Below are positions 36,362 to 44,259 of a stretch of 64,000 bases of DNA, piece by piece (the stretch's first letter is position 1; every line of letters begins with the position of its first letter). This DNA is from an uncultured Alphaproteobacteria bacterium (GTDB lineage: Bacteria > Pseudomonadota > Alphaproteobacteria > Rhodobacterales > Rhodobacteraceae), in NCBI GenBank assembly GCA_902578545.1, contig CACHDI010000002.1:1-64000 (forward strand). Reading direction: 5' to 3'. The notes beneath the pieces were generated by a model. That model saw nothing but the letters and a program-made list of their open reading frames with translations. It did not search any database and was not told the origin of the DNA. Position numbers and translations under genes: made by a program.

Positions 36362-37325
36362 TGTTTTCAAAATTTTCCTTGTTTATAAAAATCTCAATAT
36401 CTTCTCTTGAGGGCGGATTACAGCCTATTTTCTTACAATTTAAAGCTGCTGCTATAGAAGCTTTATCCATCATTGAAGACAAATCTGGTTTTTTTAAATT
36501 TTTGACTAAATTTATATTGTATATTTTATGATCTACAAACCAGTTCAAGATACTAGCCATATAGGTATCACCTGCACCAACTGTATCCTTTAAGTCAGAA
36601 ATTTTTTTACTAGAAATTTTAACTTCAAAATTTGACGTTTTTCCAATAGATCCTTCTTCTCCAAGTGTAAGAATAAGTAATTGAGCCTTAGTTTTGGATT
36701 GAAGGATTTCAAAAGATTGATCTAATGATTTACTTGGATAAATCCATTGTAAATCTTCATTGCTTAGTTTTAGAATATCCACATCAAAAAACATTCTTTC
36801 TAATCTTTTGATATAATTTTTACGATCTTGTATGAGGATTGGACGTACATTTGGATCCAAACTAGTAATTAACCCTTTTTGTTTGCATATCTTAAAAAAT
36901 TTTTCCCAAACTTCAGCATCTTGGCCTTCTATCAGTCCTAAAGAACCAACATGAAAAATTTTTGCATTAATGGGTAATATATCTAATAAATTTTCTAAAT
37001 TTACTTTTCTTTCTGCTGTGTCATTTCTATGAAAGCTATAAGAAGGAAAACCATTTTTTATTGATACCACAGCTAAAGAAGTAGGATTTGAAATACTCTT
37101 TGATAAAATTTTTACCCCACTTTCTTTCAACTTAGAAGAAAGTAACTTTCCGAGTGTATCTTTTGATAATGGTGTAAGATATGATACTTTTGATCCTAAC
37201 TTACTTGTAGCTATCGCAACATTATATGGAGAACCCCCAGGATTTGCTAAATAGATTGGTAGGCCTTCAGAATTAGAACTTGAAGAAACTAAATCAATAA
37301 GATTTTCTCCACCAATCACAATCAC
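36354..37325 (-). CDS. PfkB-family sugar kinase (fructokinase-like)
   Basis: 323 residues starting IVIGGENLIDLVSS. It has the substrate loop YLANPGGSPYNVAIATSKLG and the C-terminal signature KDTVGAGDTYMASILNW with the GAGD base. The NPGGSPxNVA box is that of fructokinase/2-keto-3-deoxygluconate kinase-like proteins and not of the ribokinase group. The start is GTG at 37325 after GGAG. It sits between the importer permease and the E1 gene on the same strand, so uptake, phosphorylation and an oxidative step appear linked. FrcK-like fructose kinase is one possibility. Confidence 0.85.
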   Translation of the reverse strand: MIVIGGENLIDLVSSSSNSEGLPIYLANPGGSPYNVAIATSKLGSKVSYLTPLSKDTLGKLLSSKLKESGVKILSKSISNPTSLAVVSIKNGFPSYSFHRNDTAERKVNLENLLDILPINAKIFHVGSLGLIEGQDAEVWEKFFKICKQKGLITSLDPNVRPILIQDRKNYIKRLERMFFDVDILKLSNEDLQWIYPSKSLDQSFEILQSKTKAQLLILTLGEEGSIGKTSNFEVKISSKKISDLKDTVGAGDTYMASILNWFVDHKIYNINLVKNLKKPDLSSMMDKASIAAALNCKKIGCNPPSREDIEIFINKENFENNA

Positions 37326-37358
37326 ATAATAACTCCATAAAAATAAGTTATCTTAATG

Positions 37359-38894
37359 TTAAGAAATAAAACTATCAAGCTTACGAGCTCTTTCAAAAAT
37401 TAAATCAACAAATAAACTCATAATGAGTACAATAACTCCAAAAATTAAAAAAGGTATCGTCACAGCATAACCAATATTAACAATTGGAATAATTAATAAA
37501 ATAAAACATATTGATGTAAAAATTGCCAAAAGTTTATTCAGAAAAAATATAGGCAATAAAGATAGGATAAAGAGTATTAAACATAAAAATGAAATTGAAG
37601 TATTTGAAAGAATGATTTGTTGAAGATCATCTATTTCTTTTGGTCCTAATAACCTCGCCGTTTGACCATTAGCTAATTTTTCCCCAGCAATCTGAAGATT
37701 TTTAGATGCATTATGCTCTAAAAGTGAGATTTGTGCTTTTAAAAAGAGACTTGCAGGTGTCATCATGGTTAAAAATGCCATAAATGAACTTACTGCTACC
37801 AATAACTTTCGAACATTTTTTGAATTTTTTGACTGGCGGACTAAATCGATACCAACTGCTAAAAGGATTATTAAACCTGTAACAACCATTTGCCAAAAAG
37901 TATCTAATTGAGCAAGTGTCAATCCGTTATTTATTAACTTTAATAAAATAACCCCCATAAAAGTGCCCCATAATGAACCTCTGCCTCCAAATAATGAGGT
38001 ACCACCAATAACAACTGCCGCAATTGCGTCCAACTCCCACATCTGTCCATAGTCAGATTTTGCATACGGAGCTCTTCCAAGAAATAGCAATGCTCCAAAT
38101 GCAGCTGAAAGTGAACAAAGCATATAAGTCATCATTGTATATAAAGAAGTATTAATGCCCGATTGTCTTGCTCCTAAAGCATTCGATCCAATAGCGTAAA
38201 TATATCTTCCATATCTTGTATTAGCTATGATTATACTCAATATCAGAAAAAAAAGGATAAAAATAAGCATAGACATTTGAAAAGTTCGAAAAAAATTCAA
38301 CCAATTACTGTCTACAAAATTTCCAAATGTTGCCCAAAACCCTTCCAAATTACCTTCTTTGAATTCATTTCTTACATTTAAAAAAGGGTTAAATCGTCCA
38401 AATGTATCAAAATCAATTGGAAGTTTAGGAGTTGCTTGTGCGCCTGTACTTAGATGACCTGTACCTCTCCATATTGACAATCCTGCAAGAGTTGCAATGA
38501 ATGCAGGCATACCAAAATAAGCTACTAATACTCCTTGAAATGCGCCAACTAATAATCCTATGGAAAGACCTGTAAGAATTGCCATCCATGGTGGGAAACC
38601 CCAAAAACTACAAACATAACCTGTGAGAGCAGCAGTCATACCCATCACTGAACCAACGGATAAATCAATTCCTGATGTTATAATTACAAGCGTCATGCCA
38701 CCAGCTACTATGCCAATAGCTGCAGAATTATTTAATATTGTCATTAGGTTCGTAGGATGAAAAAAAGGACGTCCCGAAGTCGAAAATTCTATAGCTATAG
38801 CAAGAATAAAAATAGCAATGAAAGCTCCAGACCACTCTGCTCTAAAAAATCTAACTAAAGCTTTAATAATTGAATCTGTTAATTTTTCTGACAT
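37359..38894 (-). CDS. ribose/xylose-type ABC transporter permease with C-terminal membrane extension
   Basis: 511 residues. The first 350 form a normal BPD_transp_2 permease: GIVAGGMTLVIITSGIDLSVGS (61-82), AYFGMPAFIATLAGL (125-139), NTRYGRYIYAIGSNALGARQSGI (225-247) and AVVIGGTSLFGGRGS (293-307). Usual relatives are about 320-390 residues. Residues 361-511 are extra: one hydrophobic segment (about 363-385), a polar stretch (about 386-432) and two or three more helices (about 436-503). Mid-protein, 160-200 is also a longer loop, as in XylH. It pairs with the RbsB-type binding protein and the divergent FrcA-like ATPase. The role of the extension is unknown. Confidence 0.9.
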   Translation of the reverse strand: MSEKLTDSIIKALVRFFRAEWSGAFIAIFILAIAIEFSTSGRPFFHPTNLMTILNNSAAIGIVAGGMTLVIITSGIDLSVGSVMGMTAALTGYVCSFWGFPPWMAILTGLSIGLLVGAFQGVLVAYFGMPAFIATLAGLSIWRGTGHLSTGAQATPKLPIDFDTFGRFNPFLNVRNEFKEGNLEGFWATFGNFVDSNWLNFFRTFQMSMLIFILFFLILSIIIANTRYGRYIYAIGSNALGARQSGINTSLYTMMTYMLCSLSAAFGALLFLGRAPYAKSDYGQMWELDAIAAVVIGGTSLFGGRGSLWGTFMGVILLKLINNGLTLAQLDTFWQMVVTGLIILLAVGIDLVRQSKNSKNVRKLLVAVSSFMAFLTMMTPASLFLKAQISLLEHNASKNLQIAGEKLANGQTARLLGPKEIDDLQQIILSNTSISFLCLILFILSLLPIFFLNKLLAIFTSICFILLIIPIVNIGYAVTIPFLIFGVIVLIMSLFVDLIFERARKLDSFIS

Positions 38895-38940
38895 TATTTT
38901 TAAAAAAATTATAAATAATTTTAAAAATTATTTCGCTTAA

Positions 38941-38985
38941 TAAAAATCAACATGGCACAAAGTTTATAAATTTTGTGCCACGTTG
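38941..38985 (-). terminator. intercistronic hairpin between RbsB-type and permease genes
   Basis: On the minus strand a 14-pair stem (CAACGTGGCACAAA against TTTGTGCCATGTTG, one G-U) with a ten-base loop is followed by ATTTTTATT. It begins about a dozen bases after the binding-protein stop. Partial terminator or 3' stabiliser. Confidence 0.85.
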
Positions 38986-38997
38986 TTTTGGGATAAA

Positions 38998-39936
38998 TTA
39001 GTTAATACCCACCATTTTTTTATAAACACCAGAAGTAGAAGGTGTTACAAGAAAAAAACCTGTATCTATTCTTGATGAAACGGTTTCACCTCTTGCAGCA
39101 GCTGCAGCTGCTTTAATTCCCTGATAACCCATTTGATACAACATCTGAGCAGTATCTGCGTGAACCCAACCTTCATCCATTGCAGCGATCGCGTCACTTG
39201 CTCCATCAAATCCAACTAACTTAACGTCACCTGCACTATAACCAAGATTTTCTAAAGCAGCTTTTGCACCCATAGTGCCGCCATCCCAGGCATTGACTAC
39301 CATTTTTACATCACTATTTGAATTTAGTACAGCTTCAACACCTTCTTGAGCCTGCTGGCTATTCCATTCTGTTGGAACTTCTAAAATTTTAGAACCAGGT
39401 CTAGCTGCAGAAAAAGCCTCCATGAAACCATTACGACGCTCCTGTCCTGTTGATTGTGCTTGATTACCAGTAACATATATTACAGTATCACCATCATTTA
39501 CTAATGTTGCAGCAATTGCTCCCTGAACTTTTGCAACAGCATAATTATCAGTGGCAACAAAAGATGTAACATCAGCACCTGAAACGCCTGTATCAATAGC
39601 AATAATTGGAATACCAGATGACATTGCATCTGTCACTGCAGGTGCTACACCAGCACTATCTACTGGAGCAATTCCAATGGCTTTTGCTCCTTGGGCTACT
39701 AGGTTTTCGAAAACTTCTAATTGACTAGATAAATCACCTTGGAAGGCTGGACCTACAGAAACTAGTTTTACTCCTTCTTCTGCCGCAGCATCTTCTGCTC
39801 CCTGATTGATCATCATCCAACCTGCGTTTGTAGCTGATTTTGTGATGTAACCTATAACATCTTGAGCTTGAATAGCAGCATTAGATGTAATAGCAAAAAA
39901 TGTAAGTACTACAAATTTTGATAATAAATTTCTCAT
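38998..39936 (-). CDS. ribose/fructose-type ABC transporter substrate-binding protein
   Basis: 312 residues. A signal peptide (about 1-24, ending AAIQAQ) is followed by a periplasmic-binding-protein type 1 (RbsB) fold: VIGYITKSATNAGWMMINQGAEDAA, LVAQGAKAIGIAPVDSAGVAP, GIPIIAIDTGVSG, VIYVTGNQAQSTGQERRNGF and VKLVGFDGASDAIAAMDEGWV. It binds a monosaccharide in the periplasm and docks to the permease at 37359. Ends 12 bases before a hairpin. Divergent from the ATPase gene at 40117 with a shared 180-base intergenic region. Confidence 0.93.
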   Translation of the reverse strand: MRNLLSKFVVLTFFAITSNAAIQAQDVIGYITKSATNAGWMMINQGAEDAAAEEGVKLVSVGPAFQGDLSSQLEVFENLVAQGAKAIGIAPVDSAGVAPAVTDAMSSGIPIIAIDTGVSGADVTSFVATDNYAVAKVQGAIAATLVNDGDTVIYVTGNQAQSTGQERRNGFMEAFSAARPGSKILEVPTEWNSQQAQEGVEAVLNSNSDVKMVVNAWDGGTMGAKAALENLGYSAGDVKLVGFDGASDAIAAMDEGWVHADTAQMLYQMGYQGIKAAAAAARGETVSSRIDTGFFLVTPSTSGVYKKMVGIN

Positions 39937-40116
39937 TATTTCATTCTCCCTTTATTAATTTTACAAAAATTCAGTAAAATATTAGTAATTTGAAATTTTA
40001 ATTAAGGTACAAAAAATACATAAGTGTCAATAAAGATTTTAATTTTAAATTATTGTATCATAAACTTGAGTTGTTATTTATAATCAATTATTAATACGTA
40101 GTTAAAAAGATAATCA

Positions 40117-40902
40117 ATGAATTACAATAAAAATGAAATAATTCTTAAAACGGTTGGATTAACCAAGCATTATGGAGGTGTAAGAGCTCTAGAGGATGCA
40201 AATTTTTCTATCTCAAAAAATGAACATATTGCAATAGTTGGCGATAATGGTGCCGGAAAATCCACGTTTGTTAGAAGTATTACTGGTGTAGAAAAACCAA
40301 CTTCTGGTAAAATTTATTTTAATGGTAAGGAAGTAAATTTTAAATCCCCCACTGATGCTAGGGTGAATGGAATAGAAACAGTTTATCAGAATCTTGCGTT
40401 AGCTGATGACCTAGATGTTACTGCAAATATTTTTCTTGGTAGAGAAATTGAATTTTTTAGATTAGGACCATTATCATGGTTAAATAAAAGAGCCATGAAA
40501 AAAAAATCATTAGATCTTTTAGCTCAGACTGGAATAAAAATAGGTAATTTAAATCAAATTGTAGCAAGCATGTCTGGAGGACAACGACAATGTGTTGCCA
40601 TTAGTAGAGCTGCGGGTTGGGGTTCAAAATTAATTGTAATGGACGAACCAACAGCCGCACTTGGCATACAAGAAACAAAAAAAGTTGAGGAAATAATAAT
40701 AAATCTGAAAGATCGCAATATCCCTGTTATAATCATTTCTCATAATCTACGCCAAGTTTTTAATCTTGTGGATAAAATAGCTGTGTTTAGACAAGGAAGA
40801 ATAATTGATATAGTAAGAACTAATGAAGTCTCTGGAAATGATGTTGTAGCTTTAATTACAGGATTGGATAAAAAAAATAAGGAAGTGAATGAATATATTT
40901 AA
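40117..40902 (+). CDS. sugar ABC transporter ATP-binding protein, single domain (FrcA-like)
   Basis: 261 residues with one ABC domain, unlike the duplicated RbsA. Walker A is GDNGAGKS (42-49), the Q-loop is VYQNLALADDLD (89-100), the signature is MSGGQRQCVAISRA (152-165) and Walker B is LIVMDEP (172-178). The D-loop is AALGIQE, with Gly in place of the usual Asp, as is common in the FrcA type. It is the motor for the leftward binding-protein/permease genes, although transcribed divergently. It is 20 bases upstream of a FucU/RbsD gene. Confidence 0.92.
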   Translation: MNYNKNEIILKTVGLTKHYGGVRALEDANFSISKNEHIAIVGDNGAGKSTFVRSITGVEKPTSGKIYFNGKEVNFKSPTDARVNGIETVYQNLALADDLDVTANIFLGREIEFFRLGPLSWLNKRAMKKKSLDLLAQTGIKIGNLNQIVASMSGGQRQCVAISRAAGWGSKLIVMDEPTAALGIQETKKVEEIIINLKDRNIPVIIISHNLRQVFNLVDKIAVFRQGRIIDIVRTNEVSGNDVVALITGLDKKNKEVNEYI

Positions 40903-40922
40903 TTTTAAGGAAACATCACATT

Positions 40923-41345
40923 ATGTTAAAAAAAATAAACCCAATTTTAGGACCAGATGTTTTATTCATACTCAGGGAAATGGGTCATGGTGATCAAATA
41001 GCCCTTGTGGATGGAAACTATCCTGCATCAGCACATGCGAACAAATTAATAAGAGCAGACGGAATAGCGCTTATACCTCTTTTGGACGCCATCCTGGATG
41101 TACTTCCCATTGACGAAAGTTCTGATGCAATCGTAAGAGCTATCAATGTTACAAAAAAAGACGGAACAGATGCAATACATAAAGAAATTGAAAAAACTTG
41201 TAATGATTATAAATTAACTTCACTTCCACTTGACGCAGAAAGTTTTTATCAAAGGGTTAAAAATGCATTTGCTGTAGTTGCAACTACTGAACGTTCTTTA
41301 TACGCAAATGTAATCCTCACAAAAGGTGTTATACTCCCAAACTAA
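40923..41345 (+). CDS. RbsD/FucU-family sugar mutarotase, second copy
   Basis: 140 residues with KINPILGPDVLFILREMGHGDQIALVDGNYPA and the catalytic His of MGHGD, then LDAILDVLPIDES, and ESFYQRVKNAFAVVATTERSLYANV near the C-terminus. It is FucU-type and clearly diverged from the copy at 31169. It belongs with the FrcA-like ATPase and would supply the correct anomer to the PfkB kinase at 36354. A GGA-type ribosome site (AAGGAAA) precedes it at a long spacing. Confidence 0.88.
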   Translation: MLKKINPILGPDVLFILREMGHGDQIALVDGNYPASAHANKLIRADGIALIPLLDAILDVLPIDESSDAIVRAINVTKKDGTDAIHKEIEKTCNDYKLTSLPLDAESFYQRVKNAFAVVATTERSLYANVILTKGVILPN

Positions 41346-41421
41346 GTTTATTTAATAAATTGAATTTATTGTAAATTGTGTATTTAGATTTATTATAATA
41401 TAATCTAATTCTAATACTATT

Positions 41422-42255
41422 TTGGAAGATAACTTGTCATTTGAAGCGTCACCTATCCCTAAGAATGAAGAAAGTAGACTACTTGCAGTTGAAAAAACTG
41501 GGGTCTTAGACATAGTTAATGAAGAAATTTATAACGTTTATTGCCACCTTTCTAGACAAATAACTAAATGTCCAGATAGTTGGGCGAACGTTATTGATAA
41601 ATATCGCCAATATAATTTTGTACTCGATGGTGAAGATATTAATGATCAAATCAAAGAAGAAAGAAGAACTTCACCAAGACCGTTAACATTTTGTCAATAT
41701 GCTTTAAATAGTACAAGTCCACTTATAGCCAACGATTTAACAAAGCATAAAATATTTAAAAATCACCCTTCTGTCTTAAAAATTGATGGACCCAGATTCT
41801 ATGCAGCATTTCCATTAATAAATTCAGAAGGCTATATTCTTGGCTCATTATGTGTTCGAGATTTCAGAGTAAGGAGACTTTCAAAAAATATTATAAATTT
41901 AATGATAGGTTTATCCAAAAAACTCTCTCACCAATTAGATATCCAAACTGAACAAAGACAACTATCAATTGAAAGAATTACAAGAGTTATGGAAACATTA
42001 GACGAAGAAATAACTAATCTTTCCTTAAGTGAAACTATTTCTATTTTAAAATGTCTTTCTAATGGTTTACTGAGTACAAAGGATCAAAAGAAACTTTTAG
42101 ATTTAGATCTTATAGATAAAAATTTAAATTTAACTAAAAAATCAAAAGAATTAAAAAACCTTCTCAAATTGGATGCAGCAGTTTTGAAAAGAATAAAAAT
42201 GCCGGCATTAAAAACAACTGAAATCGATGAATTATTCAAGGGTTTAGATAAATAA
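41422..42255 (+). CDS. GAF-domain protein
   Basis: About 277 residues. The N-terminal 170 residues form a GAF-like sensor: ESRLLAVEKTGVLD, EIYNVYCHLSRQITKCP, FVLDGEDINDQIKEERRTSP, FCQYALNSTSPLIANDLTKH, FYAAFPLINSEGYILGSLCVRD. The C-terminal 100 residues are helical, Lys/Leu-rich and unrecognised, with no kinase, cyclase or DNA-binding motif. No ATG is available; TTG at 41422 or TTG at 41434 (after GGAAG) must start it. It follows the mutarotase gene after 76 bases and overlaps the next gene by one base. It may sense a small ligand and act through that partner (inference). Confidence 0.72.
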   Translation: MEDNLSFEASPIPKNEESRLLAVEKTGVLDIVNEEIYNVYCHLSRQITKCPDSWANVIDKYRQYNFVLDGEDINDQIKEERRTSPRPLTFCQYALNSTSPLIANDLTKHKIFKNHPSVLKIDGPRFYAAFPLINSEGYILGSLCVRDFRVRRLSKNIINLMIGLSKKLSHQLDIQTEQRQLSIERITRVMETLDEEITNLSLSETISILKCLSNGLLSTKDQKKLLDLDLIDKNLNLTKKSKELKNLLKLDAAVLKRIKMPALKTTEIDELFKGLDK

Positions 42256-42566
42256 TGTATGGGAAGGTTGTAAATTTAAAATTTGCAAATATGGAAGAAG
42301 CAAAATTAGCCGCATCATTTTTTACTGAAAATATAGCATCCAAAATATCTTCTTTAAAAATAATAGGTTTTAATGTTTTTATTGGAAAACAAGGTGATTT
42401 AAATTTATTGGTCAAATTCGAAGATGTTTCTTCTATTAAGTTGTTTGAACAGAAATATCCCCAAATAATTGAATCACTTAGAAAAAGTTTGGTGTTTAAG
42501 GAATCCGTATTTGTTGGTGTTTGTGCTTATACTTTTGAACAAGAAGCAGCACTTACTGAAAAATAA
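42255..42566 (+). CDS. small protein coupled to GAF gene, unknown function
   Basis: 103 residues, predicted alternating beta and alpha (VVNLKFANMEEAKLAASFF, LNLLVKFEDVSSIKLFEQKYP, ESVFVGVCAYTFEQEAA), a pattern compatible with a ferredoxin-like dimeric alpha-beta barrel. No catalytic motif is seen. The ATG overlaps the GAF-gene stop by one base (TAATG), so the two are probably made together. It could be the output or regulatory partner of the GAF protein. Not recognised. Confidence 0.65.
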   Translation: MYGKVVNLKFANMEEAKLAASFFTENIASKISSLKIIGFNVFIGKQGDLNLLVKFEDVSSIKLFEQKYPQIIESLRKSLVFKESVFVGVCAYTFEQEAALTEK

Positions 42567-42585
42567 TTTAAATTCTCTATAAAAT

Positions 42586-43386
42586 TTAAGAACATGGCGG
42601 ATATAAAATAGGAAACCAGTCTGTTCTTAATTTTTCTCCATTTTTCATTCCATGGTTTGGAAAAGGAGGCGATGTTTTTCCCGACCTCTCAATAAAGCAT
42701 GCATCGTCTCCAATTAATCTTAATGAAAATGCTCTTCTTCTATTTTTTGTATTATTACCCCTAGATCCATGCAAAGTTTCAAAGTGAAAAGCGACAGCAT
42801 CTCCTGGCTCCATTTGATATTCTAATATATCCATTTCTTCTAAATCAGGATTGGGAATAGACATAAATTGATCTGTTTCTTCATAAAAATTTTCTTGAGT
42901 TAACCACTTAGTAGGTAGTACTTGTTTACCCCATTTATGCGACTTTGCTACCATCCTTAACGACGCGCTTTTAACAGGATCCAAAGGTACCCAGAAACTC
43001 AGAGTTTTTTGCCCATTTACAAAATAATAAGGACCATCAGAATGCCATGGAGTATCCTTAGAAGTACCAGGCTCTTTGACTAATACATGATCATGAAAAA
43101 GTTGTACTGTCTGAGATTGCATTAATTTAGCTGCAGCAGTTATTATGTCATTATCAAAAATAGTTTTCTCAAATTCAGGAATTCTATTCCAGTTACAATA
43201 ATCGTCAAAAAAACGTCCTTTTTCATGTTTAAGAAGATTTTCTGCTGCATAAGGACCAGGGTTTTGAATATTAAATTCAATACCTTTTCTTAAGTTATCA
43301 ATATGTTTCTTAAAGAGCTTGGGTATAAAAGAAACACCCAATTCCTGAAAATCATCAATCATTTTTTTTGAAATAATTTCATTCAT
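42586..43386 (-). CDS. phytanoyl-CoA dioxygenase (PhyH) family protein
   Basis: 266 residues of the non-haem Fe(II)/2-oxoglutarate dioxygenase family. The iron triad is His115 and Asp117 in DTPWHSDGPYY and His206 in FETLHGSRGNN. Arg residues in NRRRAFSLRLIGD (about 216-223) would bind 2-oxoglutarate. The family hydroxylates a wide range of small molecules, including phytanoyl-CoA, ectoine and chlorinated or methylated compounds. It runs leftward with the YdcF-type gene 14 bases upstream. Substrate unknown. Confidence 0.87.
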   Translation of the reverse strand: MNEIISKKMIDDFQELGVSFIPKLFKKHIDNLRKGIEFNIQNPGPYAAENLLKHEKGRFFDDYCNWNRIPEFEKTIFDNDIITAAAKLMQSQTVQLFHDHVLVKEPGTSKDTPWHSDGPYYFVNGQKTLSFWVPLDPVKSASLRMVAKSHKWGKQVLPTKWLTQENFYEETDQFMSIPNPDLEEMDILEYQMEPGDAVAFHFETLHGSRGNNTKNRRRAFSLRLIGDDACFIERSGKTSPPFPNHGMKNGEKLRTDWFPILYPPCS

Positions 43387-43400
43387 ATTAATAATATTAT

Positions 43401-44150
43401 TTAAAACAGATAAGTCTTTAAACTATAATAAATCCTACCTAATAATTCTCTTACAACAAGAGAATTATTATCCAAGGCACGACTACTGGGAAGGAATGAA
43501 AGAAAAGTGATTTTTTGATTAGTAGCTCTTTGGTCTACAGAAACAGGTATGGCTTTAAGTCCATTATCGAGGAATAATTTCAATGCTCGTGGCATATGAA
43601 AAGACGATGTCACTAACGCTATTTTCTCCTCAGTTTTAATTAATTTTTTTATAGCCATAGCTTCTTCCTCGGTATTTTTTACTATTCCTGTAAGTAAAAT
43701 ATTTTCTTTATTAATTCCTCTTTCTATTGCTATTTTTTTTAAATGATCACCTTCTGGAATACCAATTGACCAGGGTAAATAACCCCTTGTAAAAATTATC
43801 TTAGAGGATTTTCCCATTTTCATAAGCTGAATTCCAGCCTCATAACGATCAACAGATTCACTAAATTCGTAAATAATTTTTTTATTATCTAGCTCAACTA
43901 GTTTTAACATACCACTCAATACCACTATAGAGTCGACTTTTTTAATTTCAGTCAAATCTGAAATTGGATATTTTTTCTCTAAATATTTTAATCCAAGATT
44001 AGCTACAATTGGATTAGAAAATATCAAAAGTAAAATTATAGACACCAACTTTGACCACTTATTCCTTGTAAAAAAAGAAAAGACCATAAAATATAATAGT
44101 ATTGCTATGGGGCTTAAAAGTATTGGAAGAAATTTGTGCAAATATATCAA
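43401..44150 (-). CDS. YdcF/ElyC-family (DUF218) membrane protein
   Basis: 249 residues. Two N-terminal transmembrane segments (about 7-27 and 32-52) are followed by a DUF218 domain: VDSIVVLSGMLKLVE, DRYEAGIQLMKMGKSSKIIFTRG, NILLTGIVKNTEEEAMAIKKL, IALVTSSFHMPRALKLF. ElyC, SanA and relatives act in envelope or peptidoglycan biogenesis. The active residues are in the SGG-like and H-M-P-R segments. The start is TTG after GGAG. It may be in one transcript with the PhyH gene. Confidence 0.82.
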   Translation of the reverse strand: MIYLHKFLPILLSPIAILLYFMVFSFFTRNKWSKLVSIILLLIFSNPIVANLGLKYLEKKYPISDLTEIKKVDSIVVLSGMLKLVELDNKKIIYEFSESVDRYEAGIQLMKMGKSSKIIFTRGYLPWSIGIPEGDHLKKIAIERGINKENILLTGIVKNTEEEAMAIKKLIKTEEKIALVTSSFHMPRALKLFLDNGLKAIPVSVDQRATNQKITFLSFLPSSRALDNNSLVVRELLGRIYYSLKTYLF

Positions 44151-44259
44151 AATAACTCCAAATATTTATAAAAAAATCAGTATAAAACTTAAACTATAAT
44201 CTTTATTAATTATTTGAATAGTATTAAAATAAAAAATTAAAATAATTTTGAAGAATATC

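Noticed and set aside
40025-40030. TTGACA-like -35 box on the minus strand upstream of the RbsB-type gene
   Set aside because: No matching -10 box at 16-18 bases; in AT-rich DNA such hits arise by chance.
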